Below, in pieces: positions 34,351 through 40,099 of a DNA stretch of 40,099 nt. Within the stretch, counting starts at the first letter, position 1, and each line of letters starts with the position of its first letter. The stretch comes from a candidate division TA06 bacterium (lineage in GTDB: Bacteria > Edwardsbacteria > AC1 > EtOH8): NCBI GenBank assembly GCA_016208585.1, contig JACQXR010000118.1, positions 1 through 40,099 of the forward strand, given 5' to 3'. The translations under genes and the position numbers were made by a program. The notes under the pieces were generated by a model. It saw nothing but the letters and a program-made list of their open reading frames with translations, was not told the origin of the DNA and did no database searches.

Positions 34351-34380
34351 AAAAATCTATAAAAATCTATAAAAAATCTT
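34351..34380 (+). repeat. Three 10-base AT-rich direct repeats
   Basis: AAAAATCTAT at 34351-34360 and 34361-34370, then AAAAAATCTT at 34371-34380. They lie immediately upstream of the recF promoter and could affect DNA bending or melting. Confidence 0.7.
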
Positions 34381-34409
34381 TGCATTTTTACCATATATTG
34401 TGGTATAAT
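34380..34409 (+). promoter_or_regulatory. Extended -10 promoter of recF
   Basis: TTGCAT (34380-34385), an 18-base spacer and TATAAT (34404-34409) preceded by TG-G, an extended -10 element. The leader to ATG 34468 is about 50 bases. The flanking ACCA...TGGT and GGTA...TACC arms could be operator half-sites. Confidence 0.68.
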
Positions 34410-34467
34410 TACCATTCTAATACACCCAATAGTGTTTAACATTAAAATTTAACAAAACGGACATTTT

Positions 34468-35568
34468 ATGTATCTTAAGTCTTTTAAAGGCAGTGGATTC
34501 AGAAATTTACAGACTTTTGCCGTAGAGTTCTCGGAAAATAAAAATATATTTTACGGTTCAAACGGCGCTGGTAAAACCAACCTGCTGGAAGCAATCTATT
34601 ATTTGTGCATCGGGCGCTCGATGCGGGAATCGGCTGAGGATGAAGATTTGATCCGCTTCTCCGACGACATGTTCCGGCTGGAAGGGCAGATGCAGACCCA
34701 AGAGGGCGAGTTGCTGGTGGAATCGGCTTTCAACAAGGTGGAAAAGCGCTGTAAGATCAACAATGAACTACAACTCAAGCTATCCGAGCTTATCGGCCGG
34801 CTGCCGGTGGTCAGCCTTTCGCCCGAGGACGATGAACTGTGCAAGGACGGCCCCGGGGTGCGCCGGCGCTTCATGGACCTGGCCATCTCCCAGCTGTCCC
34901 GCAATTATCTGGCCGATCTCCAGGAATACCGCCGGGTGCTGCACCAGCGCAACCGGCTACTGTTCGATATCCGCGAGGAACGGGGCCAGGTCGGTTCGCT
35001 GGATGCCTGGAACCAGCAATTAGTGGCCTGCGGTTCCAGAATAATCAACAAAAGGATTCAGGTGATAGACGACCTCAAAGAATCTGCCGGCAGCAGGTAC
35101 CTGGGCATCGCCGGTGGTCGGGAAAGGCTGGGGTTGCGTTATCATCTTTCGTTCAAGACCGAGCCCGATGAGCCGGTGGAGCGGACCTTTGCCAAGGCGT
35201 TGATCGCCAACTACGAGTTTGAAAGGCGGCGGGGCATTACCATGTTCGGTCCCCACCGCGACGACCTGGAGATATCCATCGGCGGCAGCCGCATCCGCAG
35301 CTTCGGCTCCCAGGGGCAGCAGCGCACCGCCGCCATCAGCCTAAAGCTCGCCGAGGCCGAGATGCTGGCCCAGCAGCTCAAAGAAAAGCCAATCTTATTG
35401 CTGGACGAGATCTTTGCCGAGCTGGACCGGGAACGGGGCGGGCTTTTGGTGGACCAGCTGGATACGGGATATCAGGTTTTCATCGCCACCGCCAAGAACC
35501 AGGAGGTTCCCAAGCAGGAAGGCTTTAAAAAGTTCAGGTTTGAAGCCGGCCGGATAGTGGCGGAGTAA
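34468..35568 (+). CDS. recF: DNA replication/repair protein RecF
   Basis: An SMC/ABC-like ATPase of 366 residues that helps load RecA at single-strand gaps. Walker A G30-SNGAGKT37 follows the RecF-typical GFRNL motif. The ABC signature F279-GSQGQQR lies at about 279-286. Walker B ILLLDEIFAELD has D313 and E314. Length and motif order are normal for RecF, with no truncation. The start at ATG 34468 is the first after the promoter; the ribosome binding site is weak (AACGGA). It is followed by DUF721/dciA and gyrB, a known order near bacterial origins, but dnaA and dnaN are not upstream here. Confidence 0.97.
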   Translation: MYLKSFKGSGFRNLQTFAVEFSENKNIFYGSNGAGKTNLLEAIYYLCIGRSMRESAEDEDLIRFSDDMFRLEGQMQTQEGELLVESAFNKVEKRCKINNELQLKLSELIGRLPVVSLSPEDDELCKDGPGVRRRFMDLAISQLSRNYLADLQEYRRVLHQRNRLLFDIREERGQVGSLDAWNQQLVACGSRIINKRIQVIDDLKESAGSRYLGIAGGRERLGLRYHLSFKTEPDEPVERTFAKALIANYEFERRRGITMFGPHRDDLEISIGGSRIRSFGSQGQQRTAAISLKLAEAEMLAQQLKEKPILLLDEIFAELDRERGGLLVDQLDTGYQVFIATAKNQEVPKQEGFKKFRFEAGRIVAE

Positions 35569-35695
35569 TCTGAAAACACACCACCTACGCCTGCGCCTCG
35601 CCACGAAAAATACGAAACCCATTCAGAAACCTGGCAAAAGCTATTCCTGTCAGTCATTGTTTATTATCGATTTTATTTTATAACGGCGGTGTTTA

Positions 35696-36019
35696 ATGGC
35701 CCATCCAAATAAACCGGAATCGGTAGGCCCCATCCTGGACCGGCTCTTGAAGAACCTGGAGATCGACAAAAAGGTGGGCGAGGGCCAGGCCCTGCTGATC
35801 TGGCCGGAGGCGGCCGGCCCCAAGATGGCGGCCAAGACCCGGCCGGAATCGGTCTTCCGGGGCCGGATGACGGTGCTGGCCCAGAACCCGGCCTGGGGCC
35901 AGGAATGCATGTTTATGAGAATCCAGATCAGGGACAAACTGAACAAGATGCTGGGGCGGGAGATCATCAAGGAGATCGTCTTCAAGGTGGGAGAGGTGGA
36001 TAATTCTGGCAAACAATGA
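35696..36019 (+). CDS. dciA: DUF721 protein, DciA-like helicase loader candidate
   Basis: A 107-residue protein with the DUF721 core: LDRLLKNLEIDKK, then LLIWPEAAGPKMAAKTRPE, VLAQNPAWGQECMFMRIQIR and LNKMLGREIIKEIVFKVG. The W-P-E-A-A-G motif and the late W-x-Q-E segment are diagnostic. DciA-type members act with the replicative helicase DnaB in bacteria that lack DnaC/DnaI, which suits its place between recF and gyrB. The gap from recF is 127 bases and the ribosome binding site is poor. The gene symbol follows family membership, and helicase loading here is inferred. Confidence 0.88.
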   Translation: MAHPNKPESVGPILDRLLKNLEIDKKVGEGQALLIWPEAAGPKMAAKTRPESVFRGRMTVLAQNPAWGQECMFMRIQIRDKLNKMLGREIIKEIVFKVGEVDNSGKQ

Positions 36020-36129
36020 CTGTTAGGGGCTGCAGATAGTATCCGGCATCCAGTAGTCAGTAGCTACTATTTGAGAGCAGGGTTTTTGTCCTGGGTTGGC
36101 GGTAAAATGGCTGATCAAGAAACTTATAA

Positions 36130-38052
<1,923 letters not shown>

Positions 38053-38101
38053 AGTTAAAAAGAGATTTATTTGCTTTTAGTTAAACAACATAAAGATATG
38101 A

Positions 38102-39274
38102 ATGAGTATTATGAATAGGGCGTCAACCATACATTTTAATTATTTGCAACAGGAATTAATGCCTAGTAATACTGTTGTGGAAAGTCCACAGTATTTGGAG
38201 GAGCAAATAATAACTTACATTGGGAATAAACGTTCATTGCTTACGTTAATTGATAAAGCGGTAAATATTGTAAAAGGTAAGTTAGGTTGTAATAAAATTA
38301 GTGCTTTGGATCTGTTCTCTGGTTCTGGCATTGTTGCTCGTAACCTAAAGAAACATACTCATACATTATATGTTAACGATATCGAATACTATAGTCAGAT
38401 ATTGAACAAGTGTTATTTGACCAACAAAAGTTTTGTAAATATAAAAGAAATAGAAGAAAAGTTGTTGTATATAACAGATAAAATAAGAAAGGTTTGGGAA
38501 CCGGGTTTTATTACAGATTTATATGCGCCTAAAGACGAAACTATAATATCAAATGAAGATCGTGTTTTCTATACAAAAAGGAATGCAATTTATATTGATA
38601 CCGCCAGGCAACTGATTGCAGAGTTACCAGAGAAGGAACAACATTTCTTTCTTGCACCGTTATTGGTAGAAGCTTCTATACACGCAAATACGTCTGGTGT
38701 TTTTAAAGGATTTTATAAAAATGCTAATGGTATTGGCCAATATGGTGGACATAAGAAAGATGCATTAAAAAGGATATTAAATGATATTAACATTAATACC
38801 CCAATATTCTCTTTTAATGAAAATAAATATTATATATACCGTAGTGATGCAAATGATTTGGTTCGTAAAATACCACACGTTGATTTAGCTTATTTTGACC
38901 CACCTTACAATCAGCATCCTTACGGCTCTAATTATTTTATGTTAAATTTGATAGCAAGATATGAAAAACCTGATAACATAAGCAAAGTATCAGGTATACC
39001 AACTGATTGGAATAGATCAAAATATAATGCTAAAAAAGTGGCCTGTGCAACATTGTTTGATGCTCTTGAAAATTGTAATGCTAAGTATATTTTACTATCA
39101 TATAATTCAGAGGGTTTTGTACCGCATTGTGATCTTTTAAAAGAAATAAAAAAAATAGGCAATGTAGAAGTGCTGGAAACGCCTTATAATACTTACCGTG
39201 GCAGTAGAAATTTATGGCGTAGACCAATACACGTAACAGAATACCTTTATTTACTGGAGAAAAACAATGTCTAA
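38102..39274 (+). CDS. D12-class N6-adenine DNA methyltransferase
   Basis: The protective methyltransferase of a type II restriction-modification pair, 390 residues from ATG 38102. The alpha-class motif order is visible: the motif X-like segment ITYIGNKRSLLTLID at 37-51, motif I D70-LFSGSGIV, then motif IV D266-PPY within DPPYNQHPYGSNYF. It would methylate adenine N6 in the site cut by the downstream nuclease. ATG 38159 (MPSNTVVESP) has a better ribosome binding site (CAGGAA) and still precedes motif X, so the true start may be there. The gene is very AT-rich (one row counted by eye at 30% G+C), unlike gyrB next to it, and overlaps the nuclease gene by eight bases. Lateral transfer is likely. 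Confidence 0.92.
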   Translation: MSIMNRASTIHFNYLQQELMPSNTVVESPQYLEEQIITYIGNKRSLLTLIDKAVNIVKGKLGCNKISALDLFSGSGIVARNLKKHTHTLYVNDIEYYSQILNKCYLTNKSFVNIKEIEEKLLYITDKIRKVWEPGFITDLYAPKDETIISNEDRVFYTKRNAIYIDTARQLIAELPEKEQHFFLAPLLVEASIHANTSGVFKGFYKNANGIGQYGGHKKDALKRILNDININTPIFSFNENKYYIYRSDANDLVRKIPHVDLAYFDPPYNQHPYGSNYFMLNLIARYEKPDNISKVSGIPTDWNRSKYNAKKVACATLFDALENCNAKYILLSYNSEGFVPHCDLLKEIKKIGNVEVLETPYNTYRGSRNLWRRPIHVTEYLYLLEKNNV

Positions 39275-39998
39275 TAAAAAAGAGTTAAGGCAACAACGTA
39301 ATGGAACAGTAATTAATCTGACATCAAAAGGTCAAGAAAAAATGGTTTTAAAGGCATTAGACGTTGTCGTAAAACGTTTGCAAAAGCGTTTCAAAAATAT
39401 ACAGTTAGTGCATGAGCCATTATGGTTATTAAAGGATATAATAAATAGGCTTAAAGTACAATATCCAGATGTTGATTTTAAATGTTACCATGAAAAATCT
39501 TCCATGAAGCCAGACGGAGGTATATTATCAATAGTTAGTAAAAGTGGTTATCAATATCCAATTTTAATAATTGAAAAGAAAAACCAGGGGACAAATGATT
39601 TAAGAGCCAGTGAGGGGAAAAAGCGCCAAGCTCAAGGTAACGCTATTGAAAGATTAGGGAAAAATGTTATCGGTTTTCGCGTTGCTATGATGCAAGAGGC
39701 CATATTCCCATTTGTATGTTTTGGTGATGGTTGTGATTTCTGTAATGGCTCTAGTATATTAGATAGAGTGGTGACTATTGCAATGTTCGGGCAATTGAAC
39801 AAAGAATATTTGCATAATATTGGACCCAGCGGTGTTTTTAACAGAGGGACTTTTTATTTTAGAGATAGAGTATGGAAAAAACCAGAAATAGAAGAAATAG
39901 CATATTCGATTGCAGAGAAAAGTGTGTATTATTATTTTTCAAAATATAGCGATAAAGAGTTTGGGTCTTCTCCAATGAGTGTGGGTGATTTTAGGTGA
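39267..39998 (+). CDS. EcoRI-family type II restriction endonuclease
   Basis: A 243-residue nuclease with EcoRI/RsrI/MunI family motifs. The catalytic site is P82-D83-G-G and E103-x-K105 in IEKKNQG. The spacing of D to E (20) and E to K (2) equals that of D91, E111 and K113 in EcoRI. The segment GNAIER (124-129) matches the EcoRI stretch whose Asn141, Ala142, Glu144 and Arg145 contact DNA; it is shared by EcoRI, RsrI and MunI, whose sites all contain AATT. A site with central AATT is therefore predicted; the outer bases are unknown. It has AT-rich codons and overlaps the methyltransferase by eight bases, with GGAG inside the methyltransferase end. It is slightly shorter than EcoRI (277 residues). 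Confidence 0.9.
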   Translation: MSNKKELRQQRNGTVINLTSKGQEKMVLKALDVVVKRLQKRFKNIQLVHEPLWLLKDIINRLKVQYPDVDFKCYHEKSSMKPDGGILSIVSKSGYQYPILIIEKKNQGTNDLRASEGKKRQAQGNAIERLGKNVIGFRVAMMQEAIFPFVCFGDGCDFCNGSSILDRVVTIAMFGQLNKEYLHNIGPSGVFNRGTFYFRDRVWKKPEIEEIAYSIAEKSVYYYFSKYSDKEFGSSPMSVGDFR

Positions 39999-40099
39999 TT
40001 TTGGGCTACTTACAGGGGAGGAAGCGTGCAGGTCAGTACCTTCAACCGTAAGTATTCCTCGTCTCTCAAACCATACGCCCTGCGCTGAATAACCCTGAT
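39994..40099 (+). ncRNA. Possible 5' part of tmRNA (ssrA), cut by the window edge
   Basis: The segment GGCTACTTACAGGGG resembles the GGCTTCGACAGGGG start of tmRNA. It is followed by AAGCGTGCAGGTC, close to a conserved 5' stretch, and by a short reading frame ending Y-A-L-R-stop with TAA soon after, which recalls a tag ending YALAA. The match is imperfect and the tag end would need a small indel. The 3' half lies outside the window. A weak lead, not a firm call. Confidence 0.22.

Larger units (their letters stand above)
34061..34467. other. AT-rich intergenic leader of the recF-gyrB block
   Basis: About 400 bases without a gene. It contains two intrinsic terminators (34074-34105 and 34229-34256) with about 125 bases between them that hold no ORF. 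An AT-rich stretch follows with the direct repeat AAAAATCTAT, AAAAATCTAT, AAAAAATCTT at 34351-34380, and then the recF promoter. I see no TTATCCACA-type DnaA box. Confidence 0.6.

Noticed and set aside
34260-34467. Replication origin (oriC) upstream of recF
   Set aside because: AT-richness and short repeats are suggestive, but no TTATCCACA-like DnaA boxes were found and dnaA/dnaN are absent. Kept only as a lead.
40026-40088. 20-codon ORF from GTG with a GGGGAGGA upstream
   Set aside because: The Shine-Dalgarno-like sequence is good, but the peptide is very short and unrecognised. The same bases fit a tmRNA-like reading about as well, so it is not called as a gene.

Overview
This is a window from a bacterial chromosome. 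Almost every gene is on the + strand and tightly packed, with many ATGA/TGATG-type overlaps. The core genes are G+C-rich (one gyrB row counted by eye is about 63%). The features that bear on taxonomy are a PorV-like outer-membrane protein, a secreted FG-GAP/VCBS protein with a T9SS-type C-terminal domain, an EF-G paralogue of the TPGYADF type, a recF-DUF721/DciA-gyrB block, and many degenerate intergenic repeats. I infer a Gram-negative, uncultured lineage near the FCB group (Edwardsbacteria/TA06/WOR-3/Zixibacteria-like). This placement is an inference: no rRNA is present to test it.

Region 1 (about 0.2-19.7 kb) is a large surface-polysaccharide (O-antigen/capsule-like) locus. It begins with a GDP-L-fucose-synthase-like SDR. 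A CDP-sugar pathway follows: glucose-1-phosphate cytidylyltransferase, CDP-glucose 4,6-dehydratase, PLP/[2Fe-2S] CDP-4-keto-6-deoxyglucose 3-dehydratase, an SDR, and an acetolactate-synthase-like ThDP enzyme. This set matches the logic of branched 3,6-dideoxyhexose (yersiniose-type) synthesis. Next come a CgeB-like transferase, a GT10 fucosyltransferase-like protein, a Wzx-like flippase, a GT2, a Wzy-like polymerase, two GT4 enzymes, a GNAT, an O-antigen ligase/polymerase-family protein, a PglC-like phosphoglycosyl transferase and a PglF/WbpM-like 4,6-dehydratase. Together they could make nucleotide sugars, build a lipid-linked repeat, flip it, polymerise it and ligate it.

Region 2 (19.9-23.5 kb) holds the site-2 protease RseP and a divergent EF-G paralogue with its own promoter. 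It is followed by about 0.9 kb of non-coding, repeat- and hairpin-rich DNA (23.55-24.44 kb).

Region 3 (24.4-34.1 kb) encodes a SPOR lipoprotein, a ComFB-family protein, a small unknown protein and the PorV-like protein. After these come a frameshifted GT4 gene, the VCBS/T9SS-cargo-like protein driven by a consensus promoter, a methyltransferase, a UPF0104-type membrane protein and a YfhO-like membrane protein. Several sigma70-type promoters and intrinsic terminators can be read here and settle some start codons.

Region 4 (34.1-38.05 kb) is the replication block: an AT-rich leader, then recF, DUF721/dciA and gyrB. Region 5 (38.1-40.0 kb) is strikingly AT-rich (one row counted by eye is 30% G+C). 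It encodes a D12-class adenine methyltransferase overlapping an EcoRI-family restriction endonuclease, which looks like a recently acquired type II restriction-modification cassette placed directly after gyrB. The last 100 bases resemble the 5' part of a tmRNA, but only weakly.
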